Shown one piece after another: positions 18,167-27,708 of a stretch of DNA of 64,000 bases. Where the stretch lies: assembly GCF_002420705.1 (NCBI RefSeq), contig NZ_DIIM01000005.1:484034-548033 (forward strand), in the 5' to 3' direction. The notes beneath the pieces were generated by a model, which was not told the DNA's origin, ran no database searches, and was given only the letters and a program-made list of their open reading frames with translations. This DNA comes from Sphingobacterium sp. UBA5670. GTDB lineage: Bacteria > Bacteroidota > Bacteroidia > Sphingobacteriales > Sphingobacteriaceae. The stretch's first letter is position 1; every line of letters starts with the position of its first letter. Made by a program: the position numbers and the translations under genes.

Positions 18167-19999
18167 ATGACGATCAAATCAGTATTAGTCAGTCTATCGC
18201 TGGCTGCTACAGTGCAACAGGTGGTAGCACAGCAAGATACGGTACGGTATATAGGAAAGACATTATCCAATGTGGATTATCACCATGGACAGCTGACACC
18301 TGCTGTGGGTACGCACAATATCCAGGTATTTCGAGCAAACAGAGAATTTCCTGAATTGGCCGGCGGACATCCCTTTACCTATAACCATCAGCCTTTTTTA
18401 GCGTATTGGAATGATACTTATTATTTACAGTTTCTGAGCAATCCTGTGGGGGAGCATATCGCGGAAGGAAAAACCTTGTTGTTAACATCAAAAGATGGTC
18501 GCAATTGGTCCAGCCCTATAGATCTATTCCCTACTTATCTGGTTCCAGAAGGCTTTACCAAGCCGGGACGAACTGATAAGGCCGGAAAAAACCTGTATGC
18601 AATCATGCACCAGCGTATGGGCTTTTATCATGCAAAGAATGATAAATTGCTGACGCTTGCTTATTACGGTGTAGCCCTGGATGCCAAGGACGATCCAAAT
18701 GATGGGAATGGTCTCGGACGTGTCGTCCGGGAGATCCACAAAGATGGTAGCTTTGGGCCAATCTATTTTATTCACTTCAATGCCTCTTTCGATGAGAAGG
18801 GGGCCAAATATCCTTTTTATAAAAAAAGCACGGATAAGGCCTTTATACAAGCTTGTGACGAATTGCTGGGCACGCCACTCATGATGCAGCAATGGGTAGA
18901 GGAGTCCGATCGAAACGATCCATTAATTCCTTTGCAGCGTCCGGTAAAAGCGTTTTCCTTTTATCATCTCAATGATGGAAGGGTCGTCGGTTTATGGAAG
19001 CATGCATTGACATCGGTGAGTAAGGACAATGGAAAAACCTGGCAATACTCGCCGTTGCGCGCCCCCGGATTTGTGAACAGCAATGCAAAAATCTGGGGAC
19101 AAAAAACATCCGACGGACGCTACGCAACAGTGTATAACCCATCGGAATTCAGATGGCCCCTAGCCGTATCAACCAGCAATGATGGTTTGAACTATACCGA
19201 TTTGTTATTGGTTAACGGTGAGATCACCACAATGCGTTATGGCGGTAACTATAAGTCTTATGGACCGCAATATGTTCGTGGTATCGTCGAAGGAAATGGC
19301 ATGGTTCCCGATCGTAACATGTGGTTGACGTACAGTATGAACAAAGAAGATATTTGGACTGCTGTTGTACCTGTTCCGATCAAGTCTACCGTAGAAGAGG
19401 CCGTGAACGATGATTTTGCGAAAAATGCAGGACAAGCCTATAACAACTGGAATATTTATAGTCCATTGTGGGCAAGTGCCAAGGTTGAAGGAAAAGCGTT
19501 GGTCTTGCGTGATAAAGATCCTTTTGACTATGCGAAGGCAGATCGTGTGATTCAATCGGCACAAAAAGGCACCATTGAATTTACCGTAACGCCACAACAA
19601 AATGATCACGGCTCTTTACAGATTGAGTTGGTGAATGATAGTGGCTTAGCAGCTGCGAGAATTATTATGGATAAAGATGGCATTATAAAAAATAAAGCCG
19701 GTTACCGAAATGCTTCGTTGACGAAATATGAGGAGGGAAAAACGTATCACTTTGCATTGACTTTCGATGTGAGCACCCGCTCTTATCAAGTTGCCATTAA
19801 CGGAGAGGATAAAGGGACAAAGTTATTTTTCCAACCGGTCAGTAATGTGAGCAAAGTGTCGTTCCGTACGGGCGATGTCAGAAGGTTTCCCAATGCGGAT
19901 ACGGAAACAGATCAGGACTTTGATGTCGAAAATGCGGGAGCTTCGGTAAAAGAAGCCACTTATCAGATTACTTCGTTGAAAGCTCAAAAGCTGAAATAA
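18167..19999 (+). CDS. Secreted sialidase-superfamily (BNR) propeller protein with C-terminal lectin-like domain
   Basis: This 610-aa protein starts at ATG 18167, one base after the previous stop; an ATG at 18146 would add seven residues inside the previous gene and spoil the signal peptide. Residues about 60-420 form a propeller with Asp-box-like repeats (SKDGRNWSS, SKDNGKTWQ, STSNDGLNY). Residues about 425-605 resemble a concanavalin/laminin-G type sandwich (GTIEFTVTPQQ, YQVAINGEDKG). Such proteins are often auto-named exo-alpha-sialidase, but I see no basis for sialic acid as substrate in a pectin locus. Related propellers include GH and PL families acting on rhamnose-glucuronate linkages. 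Function unknown. Confidence 0.6.
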   Translation: MTIKSVLVSLSLAATVQQVVAQQDTVRYIGKTLSNVDYHHGQLTPAVGTHNIQVFRANREFPELAGGHPFTYNHQPFLAYWNDTYYLQFLSNPVGEHIAEGKTLLLTSKDGRNWSSPIDLFPTYLVPEGFTKPGRTDKAGKNLYAIMHQRMGFYHAKNDKLLTLAYYGVALDAKDDPNDGNGLGRVVREIHKDGSFGPIYFIHFNASFDEKGAKYPFYKKSTDKAFIQACDELLGTPLMMQQWVEESDRNDPLIPLQRPVKAFSFYHLNDGRVVGLWKHALTSVSKDNGKTWQYSPLRAPGFVNSNAKIWGQKTSDGRYATVYNPSEFRWPLAVSTSNDGLNYTDLLLVNGEITTMRYGGNYKSYGPQYVRGIVEGNGMVPDRNMWLTYSMNKEDIWTAVVPVPIKSTVEEAVNDDFAKNAGQAYNNWNIYSPLWASAKVEGKALVLRDKDPFDYAKADRVIQSAQKGTIEFTVTPQQNDHGSLQIELVNDSGLAAARIIMDKDGIIKNKAGYRNASLTKYEEGKTYHFALTFDVSTRSYQVAINGEDKGTKLFFQPVSNVSKVSFRTGDVRRFPNADTETDQDFDVENAGASVKEATYQITSLKAQKLK

Positions 20000-21433
20000 A
20001 TGAGACGGTTTATTGTACATATAGCTTTATTGGTAGCCGGTTTTTCGGCAAAGGCGAATGTCATATTGCCGAATATTTTTGCGAATCACATGGTTTTGCA
20101 GCGCAACCAACCGGTCGCCATTTTTGGTTCAGCGAGCCCTGGCGAGCAGGTAAGCGTAGCTTTTCAAAACCAGTTGAAGACGACAGAAGCCGATCAAAAT
20201 GGTCGTTGGAAAGTTGAACTAAAAGCCATGCCGGCAAATGCGGTTGGACAGACGTTGACCATCAGGGGAAACAATACGATTGAGCTTAAAGATGTTTTGG
20301 TCGGTGAGGTATGGTTGTGCTCGGGCCAATCGAATATGGAATACCAAATGCGTAAAATTGAGAAAGTTAAAGCTCCGTTGAGAGGTACATATTTCCCTAA
20401 AAACGAAGTTTCCGAAGCAAACAATCCCGATATTCGAATTTTTTTAGTACGCCGAAAATTTCTGGCCAAGCCGGATGGCCATTATGAGGGCTGGGCTGTA
20501 GCCCGGGATTCGGCACTGCGTCAATTTTCTGCACCGGCCTATTTCTTCGGGAAAACGCTACAGCAAGAATTAGGTGTTCCTGTAGGCATTATTTCATCAG
20601 CTGTGAGCGGCAGCAGAATCGAGCCCTGGTTCTCCGAAGAATATTGGACAAGTTCACCTTATCTGAAAGATAAAAAGAAAGAAGGCGATCCCGGTAAATT
20701 CTTTCATACAATGATTGAACCTTTGGCGCCTTATACCTTAAAGGGATTTGTTTGGTACCAGGGGGAATCCAATACCTTTCTAAAAGAGAATATTAGTTAC
20801 AGTTATAAAATGAAGGCACTGATCGAAAATTGGCGGACCATTTGGGGAAATTCCAAATTACCGTTTTATTTTACAGAGATTGCGCCATTCTATTATTCAT
20901 TGGACGAAAAAGGTCATGTCCGAATGCCGAGAACAGTGTTGCCGGAGTTTAGAGAAGCCCAGGATCTGGTTCTCCAACTACCGCATACAGCCCGTATCAT
21001 TACGACAGATCTGGTCGATGATCCACACGATCTCCATCCAAACTATAAGTGGGAAATCGGCCGTCGCCATGCCCTCCAAGCTTTAAAATATGTCTATCAT
21101 AAAAATATTGTAGCCGATGGTCCTGAACTACAGGCCGTAAAATATCAAGGCAAACAAGCGAGGGTAAAATTGAGGCATGCTGCCGGATTAAAGTCCGTAG
21201 ACGGCAAGCCCTTAACATCATTTGAAGTTGCGGGTGAGGATGGCATCTTTTATCCAGCACAGGCTGCTATCAACGGACAGACAGTTGTACTTGAAAGTGA
21301 CCAGGTACAACAGATCCGTCAGATCCGGTTCGGATGGGACGAAGCTGCCCAGCCCAACCTGGTGAATACCGCTGACCTGCCGGCCGCACCTTTTAGAACA
21401 AATAATCCATTACAACATATTAAATTGAAATAG
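20000..21433 (+). CDS. SGNH-type sialate O-acetylesterase-like carbohydrate esterase
   Basis: This 477-aa protein begins at the base after the previous stop. A signal peptide ends near AKANV. An N-terminal beta-sandwich (NHMVLQRNQPVAIFG) precedes the SGNH hydrolase core. The block I motif CSGQSNMEYQM (about residues 107-117) carries the nucleophile Ser. SSAVSGSRIEPW and WYQGESN are further family blocks, and DDPHDLHPNYKWEIGRRHA carries the probable catalytic Asp/His. The family is named for sialate esterases, but members in pectin loci are expected to remove acetyl groups from galacturonan or side chains. That is the inference here. Confidence 0.82.
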   Translation: MRRFIVHIALLVAGFSAKANVILPNIFANHMVLQRNQPVAIFGSASPGEQVSVAFQNQLKTTEADQNGRWKVELKAMPANAVGQTLTIRGNNTIELKDVLVGEVWLCSGQSNMEYQMRKIEKVKAPLRGTYFPKNEVSEANNPDIRIFLVRRKFLAKPDGHYEGWAVARDSALRQFSAPAYFFGKTLQQELGVPVGIISSAVSGSRIEPWFSEEYWTSSPYLKDKKKEGDPGKFFHTMIEPLAPYTLKGFVWYQGESNTFLKENISYSYKMKALIENWRTIWGNSKLPFYFTEIAPFYYSLDEKGHVRMPRTVLPEFREAQDLVLQLPHTARIITTDLVDDPHDLHPNYKWEIGRRHALQALKYVYHKNIVADGPELQAVKYQGKQARVKLRHAAGLKSVDGKPLTSFEVAGEDGIFYPAQAAINGQTVVLESDQVQQIRQIRFGWDEAAQPNLVNTADLPAAPFRTNNPLQHIKLK

Positions 21434-21445
21434 TCTTTAGCGATC

Positions 21446-24223
21446 ATGAACTTGAAAACAAAAATAGCGTTATCCTTACTTTTTTTTGGGACTATGGGAT
21501 TGCATGTATCTGCCCAAAAAACAGCGAGCCAATACCTCTCTGGAACAGGAAAGGATGATGGTGTGTTATGGGATTTTTATGTGACCGAAGGCTTGAAAGC
21601 TGGGAAATGGACTAAAATACCAGTTCCCTCCAACTGGGAACAACAGGGTTTTGGGAAATATAATTACGGCTTCAATAAAGAGGCTGATAAAGGCAAAGAG
21701 GTCGGTCACTATAAATATAGATTTAATGTATCCGATGCCTGGAAAGATAAGCAGGTTCGGATAGTTTTTGAAGGTTCGATGACCGATACCGAAGTCAAGA
21801 TCAATGGTAAGCTGGCCGGCGCTATCCATCAAGGATCATATTATGTTTTCAAATACGATATTACGAAGCTATTGAAATTTGGCGAAGAAAATCTATTGGA
21901 GGTCCATGTTGCTAAGCATTCGGCAAACAAGTCGGTGAATGCGGCGGAACGGGAAGGTGACTTCTGGATTTTCGGCGGCATTTTTAGACCGGTCTATTTG
22001 GAGGCCTTGCCCCAGCATCATATTGAACGTGTTTCATTGGACGCAAAGGCCGATGGTACATTCCGGGCAAAAATAGCGACAGCGGGAGAAGCGGACGAAA
22101 TTACGGTTCAACTGCTTGATGCAAAAGGAAAGAAATTTGGAAAACAGCTGAAAGCAAAGCTGTCAGACAAAAACAATTGGCTCGAGGGACAATTTTCAGC
22201 TCCGCAATTATGGTCTGCAGAATTTCCGAACTTATATACAGCGCAATTTACCTTGTCGAAAAATGGTAAGGTACAGCACCAGCTGGAGCAAAAATTTGGT
22301 TTTCGGACTATAGAAGTCAAAGAACGTGATGGTGTTTATGTCAATGGCGTAAAGGTCCGATTCAAAGGGGTCAATCGGCATGCGTTCGTTCCGGAATCCG
22401 GACGGACGACGAGTAAAGAAGTTAGCATTGCCGATGTGAAGCTCATGAAGGAAATGAATATGAACGCTGTCCGGATGGCCCATTATCCACCAGACAATCA
22501 TTTTCTGGCTGTCTGTGATTCATTGGGTTTATATGTCATGAACGAGATAGCGGGTTGGCACGGACACTACGATAAGGAAGTCGGCACTAAATTATTGCGG
22601 GAGATGATGGTCGTATCCGAAAATAATCCGTCTGTTGTTTTCTGGGCAAATGGGAATGAAGGTGGGCATAATCCTGATTTTGACCCCATCTTCGCAGAAG
22701 AGGATATTCAAAAACGTGCTGTGATTTATCCTTGGGCCGTACATGACGGTTTTGAAACAACCCATTACCGGGAATATAACTATGGTATTGGTACCTATGA
22801 TCATGGGCATAATATCATTATGCCGACTGAGTTCTTGCATGGCATGTACGATGGTGGGCATGGTGCCGGGTTGGAGGATTATTGGAAAGCGATGCTTGCC
22901 AATCCCCTTGCTGCGGGTGGATTCTTGTGGGATTTTCGTGATCAGGGCATCGTCAGGACGGATAAAGGTGGTATCATAGATACTGACGGAAATCGTGGCC
23001 CAGATGGTATAATTGGTCCACACGGCGAAAAGGAAGGAAGCTTCTTTACCATTAAAGAAGTATGGAGCCCTATCTTCTTTGAAAAACGAGAAATTACCAA
23101 AGGGTTTGATGGTTCGTTCCATATTGAAAATAGATATTCATTTACCAACGTTAGTCAGTGCGCATTTTCGTACGAACTCAAAAAGTTGGGCGGTTATAAT
23201 GAGGTTAAGGAAACAAAAAGAGGAACGATTGTCGCGCCCAATATCCGCCCCGGTGATAAAGGGATTTTAAAAGTTGATTTCCCTACAGGTTGGGAAGACT
23301 TTGATGTCTTATATATTACCGCAAAAGATGTGCATCAACAGGAACTCTTCACCTGGAGCTTTCCAATTACATTGCCGAATCAGGTGGTAAATAGCCTCCT
23401 GAAACCAAATGGAACAGGGGAGATTGCCGTACAGGAGACCGCGAATGCCTATCTGGTGAAAGCGAATGGTATTAGCTATCAAATCAATAAGACAAGCGGA
23501 TTGCTGGAGCAGGTTCAAAATGCCAAAGGAGTAATTCCTTTCAAAAACGGACCGGTTTTGCAGGAAGCGGCGACAAATTATAAGAATTTCAAATTGGACC
23601 GTGAGGATGGAAAGGTGATTATCGCATCTACTTTTGATAAAAAAGATAGTTACAATACCTTGCGTTGGGAAATCCTTTCTTCGGGACAGTTGAAAATGCA
23701 TGTTCAATATTTTCCTGAAAGTTATTTTACACGTTTTGTTGGGGTGAATTTCGATTTTCCAGAAGATCAAATCGAAGGTGTTGAATATCGAGGAATGGGC
23801 CCTTATCGGGTTTGGAAAAATCGGATGAAAGGGAATCAGTTTGGCGTTTGGAAAAAGAAGTACAATAACACGGCAACGGGCGAATCGCCATTCGAATATC
23901 CCGAATTTAAAGGGTACCATGCCAATATGTACTGGACCAAATTTATCGGAAAGGATCAAAGTTTCCGCGTATTTACAGATCGGGAGGATGTGTTTCTGCG
24001 TTTATATACGCCAAAAGAACAGCAAGATACCGAATGGAAAAACATGGAACCTACTTTTCCGAAAGGCGATATTTCTTTTATGAATGGTATTTCAGCCATC
24101 GGCACGAAAACACAAAAGCCAGAAACGACCGGGCCTATGGGCATGAAGCACGTTTACTACGATTTTGAGAAGGAACCGAGCCGGGCGCTGCATATGGTCC
24201 TCTATTTTGATTTTGAAAACTAA
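21446..24223 (+). CDS. GH2 family beta-galactosidase-like enzyme
   Basis: This 925-aa secreted GH2 enzyme has a signal peptide (cleavage near VSAQK). Its order is jelly-roll sugar-binding domain (PVPSNWEQQGFG, FWIFGGIFRPVYL), immunoglobulin-like domain (QLWSAEFPNLYTAQF), TIM barrel and a C-terminal galactosidase small-subunit-like region (YRGMGPYRVWKNRM). The acid/base is E405 (WANGNEGGHN) and the nucleophile likely E462 (MPTEFLHG). Its last base is the first base of the following GH78 start (TAATG). The activity could be beta-galactosidase, alpha-L-arabinopyranosidase or beta-glucuronidase, all known in GH2. Confidence 0.87.
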   Translation: MNLKTKIALSLLFFGTMGLHVSAQKTASQYLSGTGKDDGVLWDFYVTEGLKAGKWTKIPVPSNWEQQGFGKYNYGFNKEADKGKEVGHYKYRFNVSDAWKDKQVRIVFEGSMTDTEVKINGKLAGAIHQGSYYVFKYDITKLLKFGEENLLEVHVAKHSANKSVNAAEREGDFWIFGGIFRPVYLEALPQHHIERVSLDAKADGTFRAKIATAGEADEITVQLLDAKGKKFGKQLKAKLSDKNNWLEGQFSAPQLWSAEFPNLYTAQFTLSKNGKVQHQLEQKFGFRTIEVKERDGVYVNGVKVRFKGVNRHAFVPESGRTTSKEVSIADVKLMKEMNMNAVRMAHYPPDNHFLAVCDSLGLYVMNEIAGWHGHYDKEVGTKLLREMMVVSENNPSVVFWANGNEGGHNPDFDPIFAEEDIQKRAVIYPWAVHDGFETTHYREYNYGIGTYDHGHNIIMPTEFLHGMYDGGHGAGLEDYWKAMLANPLAAGGFLWDFRDQGIVRTDKGGIIDTDGNRGPDGIIGPHGEKEGSFFTIKEVWSPIFFEKREITKGFDGSFHIENRYSFTNVSQCAFSYELKKLGGYNEVKETKRGTIVAPNIRPGDKGILKVDFPTGWEDFDVLYITAKDVHQQELFTWSFPITLPNQVVNSLLKPNGTGEIAVQETANAYLVKANGISYQINKTSGLLEQVQNAKGVIPFKNGPVLQEAATNYKNFKLDREDGKVIIASTFDKKDSYNTLRWEILSSGQLKMHVQYFPESYFTRFVGVNFDFPEDQIEGVEYRGMGPYRVWKNRMKGNQFGVWKKKYNNTATGESPFEYPEFKGYHANMYWTKFIGKDQSFRVFTDREDVFLRLYTPKEQQDTEWKNMEPTFPKGDISFMNGISAIGTKTQKPETTGPMGMKHVYYDFEKEPSRALHMVLYFDFEN

Positions 24224-26964
24224 TGAAAGCAGGAACTGTCATATCTACTGTAATGGTCTTCTTGTCGATCTTGTGGCATCAAGCTACAGCACAGATCACT
24301 GTTGCAAACCTGCGGACTGAATTACGTTCGAATCCGATCGGTATAGATGTCATTGCTCCAAGACTGAGCTGGCAATTGCAGGGCAGTGAGCGGTCTATCC
24401 GACAAGAAGCCTATCAGGTACTTGTTGCTTCCTCACAAGAAAAACTGGATCAGAATATCGGCGATTTTTGGGATTCTGGGAAACAACTTTCGAATAATTC
24501 CACGTATGTTATTTATGCAGGCAGCGCTCTGCAGAGCCGCATGGAAGTGTTCTGGAAAGTAAAAGTGTATACGAATAAGGGTGAAAGTAGCTGGTCTGAG
24601 CCGGCTGGTTGGACTATGGGACTGCTGTATTACAAGGATTGGACAGGACGCTGGATTGGTTTTGATCAGTATTTCCCATCAGACAATGAAAAGACTGGTC
24701 AATTGGCTGCCCGTTATTTCAGAAAGGAATTTACAACAACCAAGCAGATAAAACAGGCTACAGCCTATGTGATGGGGCTCGGACTTTATGAGTTATATCT
24801 TGACGGCAAGAAGATAGGGGATCAAGTACTGGCTCCAGTGCCTACGGATTATACCAAAAGCATTAAATATAATGTTTTGGATGTAACAAAATCACTTTCG
24901 CAGGGTAAACATGCGCTTGGTGTCATTTTGGGAAATGGACGGTTTTATGCCATGCGTCAAACAAAACCTTATAAAGTAAAAACCTTTGGATTCCCAAAAT
25001 TGCAGATGCAGCTTATGCTGACTTATACGGATGGTTCAACAGAGGTCATTAAGACCGATGATTCGTGGAAAGGAACGACCGAAGGACCCATAACGGCAAA
25101 TAACGAATATGACGGTGAGAATTATGATGCCAGAAAAGAACTAACGGGTTGGGCAAATCCGGATTATGACGATAAAACATGGTTAAAGGCTGCTTTTGTG
25201 CAGGAGCCCGGTGGCAATTATGAAGCGCAGTCGGAAGGTATGAAGGTGATGCGAGATATGGCACCAGTTTCGATCGTCAAAAAGTCCGAAGGAAAATACA
25301 TCCTTGATTTCGGACAGAATTTCTCGGGTTGGGTAAAGATGACGGTGTCCGGTACGCGTGGAACTGCGGTGACACTGCATTTTGCAGAATCTTTGACGGA
25401 AGAAGGTGAATTATTTACGACCAATTTACGTGACGCGAAAGCAACGGACCATTATGTATTAAAAGGTGGCGGAAAGGAAACCTGGGAGCCGCGATTTACC
25501 TATCATGGATTTCGTTATGTCGAAGTCAGCGGCTATCCGGGTATAGCTTCAAAAAGTAATTTTGTTGGCCGCTTTGTCTACGACGATATACCCGATGCGG
25601 GAACTTTTGTGTCTTCCAACACACTCATCAATCAGATCCATCAAAATGCATGGTGGGGTATCGCTTCCAATTACAAAGGTATTCCGGTAGATTGTCCACA
25701 ACGCAATGAGCGTCAGCCCTGGTTGGGGGACCGTCCAGTTAGTGCATACGGTGAGAACTTCCTCTTTGATAACGCCAATTTTTATCATAAATGGCTCGAA
25801 GATATTCGGCTGTCCCAAAAGGAAGATGGTGCGTTACCGGATGTTGCACCGGCCTTCTGGCGCTACTATAGTGATAATATCAGCTGGCCAGGAACATACC
25901 TATTTATCGCCGATATGCTCTATCAGCAGACTGGCGATCTGCGCATTTTGGAAAAACATTATCCGGCCATGAAAAAATGGATGGATTATATGCAGGCCCG
26001 TTATACAGGCCATGGTGGTATCATTACCAAAGATAGTTATGGAGATTGGTGCTTTCCACCGGTAACCGTCGAAGCCGGAAGAGGAAAGATCGCCGATAAA
26101 AAATATCCAAGCGCATTGATAGCGACATCTTATTACTATCATTTGCTACAAATGATGAGCCGATTTAGTGTCCTCGTCGGCAACGAACAGGATCAAGCTA
26201 ACTTTTTGGATCGTGCAGCGAAGATGAGAGTAGCATTTAATGCCGCGTTCTATCACGATGCAGGATATTATGGTAGCAATTCATTGACTGATAATTTATT
26301 GGCGCTATCTTTTGGCTTAGTCGAAGATACAAACAAAGAAAAGCTCAGCAACCGGATTGTGGAAATTGTCGAAAAAGAAAATCGGGGGCATCTGAGTACA
26401 GGACTTATCGGAACACAATGGATTATGCGCACGCTGACCAAAATAGGTCGTGTGGATCTTGCCTATAAAATTGCAACCAATAAGACCTATCCTTCCTGGG
26501 GTTATATGGTCGAAAATGGGGCCACAACAATTTGGGAGTTGTGGAATGGCAATACAGCCCATCCCAAGATGAATTCACAAAATCATGTGATGATGTTGGG
26601 CGATCTCTTGGTATGGCTCTATGAGGATTTGGCGGGTATCAAATCAAAGGAGCATGCCTTTCAGACTGTTGTCATGAAACCGCAGGTCGTAGCAGGGTTG
26701 GATCATGTGGATGCAAGCTACAAAAGTGTTTATGGAACCATTCAATCCAATTGGAGCAAAAGCAAATCGCTTTTTGAATGGCAGATTTCTATTCCGGCCA
26801 ATACCAAAGCAGAGATTTATCTGCCCACAACGGTACTGTCATCTATCCTGGAAAGCAACCGAAAATTAAAAAACGATAAAGATATTCAGATCCTACGACA
26901 GGAAAAATTAGGCACTTGGTTTATGATTGGATCCGGAGATTACCAGTTCAGCATTAAATTATAA
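24223..26964 (+). CDS. GH78 alpha-L-rhamnosidase (copy A)
   Basis: This 913-aa secreted enzyme has a signal peptide ending near ATAQ. It shows the GH78 order: N-terminal fibronectin-like domain with NPIGIDVIAPRLSWQL, beta-sandwich with YVMGLGLYELYLDGKKIGD, a second sandwich (YILDFGQNFSGWV) and an (alpha/alpha)6 barrel. The catalytic motif is DCPQRNERQPWLGD, with D490 and the general acid E496. The second acidic residue is likely in the WELWNG segment near residue 770. It should release alpha-linked L-rhamnose from rhamnogalacturonan or its side chains. Translation is coupled to the upstream GH2 gene by a one-base overlap. Confidence 0.9.
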   Translation: MKAGTVISTVMVFLSILWHQATAQITVANLRTELRSNPIGIDVIAPRLSWQLQGSERSIRQEAYQVLVASSQEKLDQNIGDFWDSGKQLSNNSTYVIYAGSALQSRMEVFWKVKVYTNKGESSWSEPAGWTMGLLYYKDWTGRWIGFDQYFPSDNEKTGQLAARYFRKEFTTTKQIKQATAYVMGLGLYELYLDGKKIGDQVLAPVPTDYTKSIKYNVLDVTKSLSQGKHALGVILGNGRFYAMRQTKPYKVKTFGFPKLQMQLMLTYTDGSTEVIKTDDSWKGTTEGPITANNEYDGENYDARKELTGWANPDYDDKTWLKAAFVQEPGGNYEAQSEGMKVMRDMAPVSIVKKSEGKYILDFGQNFSGWVKMTVSGTRGTAVTLHFAESLTEEGELFTTNLRDAKATDHYVLKGGGKETWEPRFTYHGFRYVEVSGYPGIASKSNFVGRFVYDDIPDAGTFVSSNTLINQIHQNAWWGIASNYKGIPVDCPQRNERQPWLGDRPVSAYGENFLFDNANFYHKWLEDIRLSQKEDGALPDVAPAFWRYYSDNISWPGTYLFIADMLYQQTGDLRILEKHYPAMKKWMDYMQARYTGHGGIITKDSYGDWCFPPVTVEAGRGKIADKKYPSALIATSYYYHLLQMMSRFSVLVGNEQDQANFLDRAAKMRVAFNAAFYHDAGYYGSNSLTDNLLALSFGLVEDTNKEKLSNRIVEIVEKENRGHLSTGLIGTQWIMRTLTKIGRVDLAYKIATNKTYPSWGYMVENGATTIWELWNGNTAHPKMNSQNHVMMLGDLLVWLYEDLAGIKSKEHAFQTVVMKPQVVAGLDHVDASYKSVYGTIQSNWSKSKSLFEWQISIPANTKAEIYLPTTVLSSILESNRKLKNDKDIQILRQEKLGTWFMIGSGDYQFSIKL

Positions 26965-26968
26965 CAAT

Positions 26969-27607
26969 ATGAAAAAGGTCTTATCAATTTTTATACTAAG
27001 TCTACTGCTGAGGAGCCTGTATGCGCAGGACAATTCAACGGAGCAGAAAAAATCGCAGGAGTGGATTGCAGAGCTCAAGCTTGCCAATCCGGCAAAAGAA
27101 GAAAAGATCAAAAGCTTGATCTTTAGTCATCTGATAGCCGTGAAAGAGTGGCACAATAGCCATCCGTTTAGTACTGTTCCAGCAGGAATAAATCCGTACA
27201 CGGGCGAAAAATTAAGTGATATGGACCGTTCCATTATTGCAGATTCAGCGCAGCCTGATTCTATACACAACAACTTGATGGCTGGTTTGCGTCAAGAGCT
27301 TGAAGAGCAACAGGTTGCTTTTATCTTGGACAAATACACGATCGGAAAAGTTGATTTCACCTTAAAAGGATATAAGGCAATTGTCCCAGATCTGACAGCA
27401 GTTGAGGAACAGACCATCCGTAAAAATTTAGAAGAAGCCCGCGAAAAAGCAATAGATTATAAAGGGATTAAGCAAGTTTCTGCCATTTTTGAAATTTACA
27501 AAAATAAATGTGAGGCTTACTTAAATGCCAACGGCCGCAACTGGCGTCAATTATTCAAAGATTATGTGGCAAAGGTAAAAGCCGAAAAAGAAAAGCAACA
27601 GAAATAG
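26969..27607 (+). CDS. DUF3826 domain secreted protein (copy 2)
   Basis: This 212-aa protein starts at ATG 26969, four bases after the GH78 stop. A longer frame from 26927 lies inside that gene and lacks a signal peptide at its start, so it was rejected. The signal peptide is MKKVLSIFILSLLL... ending near LYAQD. The remainder is helical, with motifs shared with the first DUF3826 protein (KEWHNSHPF region, KVDFTLKGYKAIVPDLT, EIYKNKCEAYLNANGRNW). It diverges strongly from copy 1, so this is not a recent duplication. The activity of the family is not known to me. Confidence 0.75.
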   Translation: MKKVLSIFILSLLLRSLYAQDNSTEQKKSQEWIAELKLANPAKEEKIKSLIFSHLIAVKEWHNSHPFSTVPAGINPYTGEKLSDMDRSIIADSAQPDSIHNNLMAGLRQELEEQQVAFILDKYTIGKVDFTLKGYKAIVPDLTAVEEQTIRKNLEEAREKAIDYKGIKQVSAIFEIYKNKCEAYLNANGRNWRQLFKDYVAKVKAEKEKQQK

Positions 27608-27647
27608 ACTTGAGTTTACCAAATCAATTCCAATAAAAAACAAACAT

Positions 27648-27688
27648 CGTATGCGTTGGTAGGGGAAAAACCAGTTAAGATGCATACG
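27648..27688 (+). repeat. Inverted repeat CGTATGC/GCATACG in the leader of the propeller gene
   Basis: CGTATGC at 27648-27654 is the exact reverse complement of GCATACG at 27682-27688, separated by 27 bases. It lies in the 101-bp gap between the DUF3826 gene and the propeller gene at 27709. It could be a regulator half-site pair or a weak stem. Nothing else was recognised in this gap. Confidence 0.25.
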
Positions 27689-27708
27689 TATAAATTATCG
27701 ATAAACAG

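Noticed and set aside
23309..23959. 216-codon open frame on the minus strand
   Set aside because: It is inside the GH2 gene at 21446-24223, with no domain, leader or neighbour that would support it.
26927..26968. Longer start for the second DUF3826 protein
   Set aside because: The extra 14 residues lie inside the GH78 gene and displace the signal peptide from the N terminus; ATG 26969 is better.
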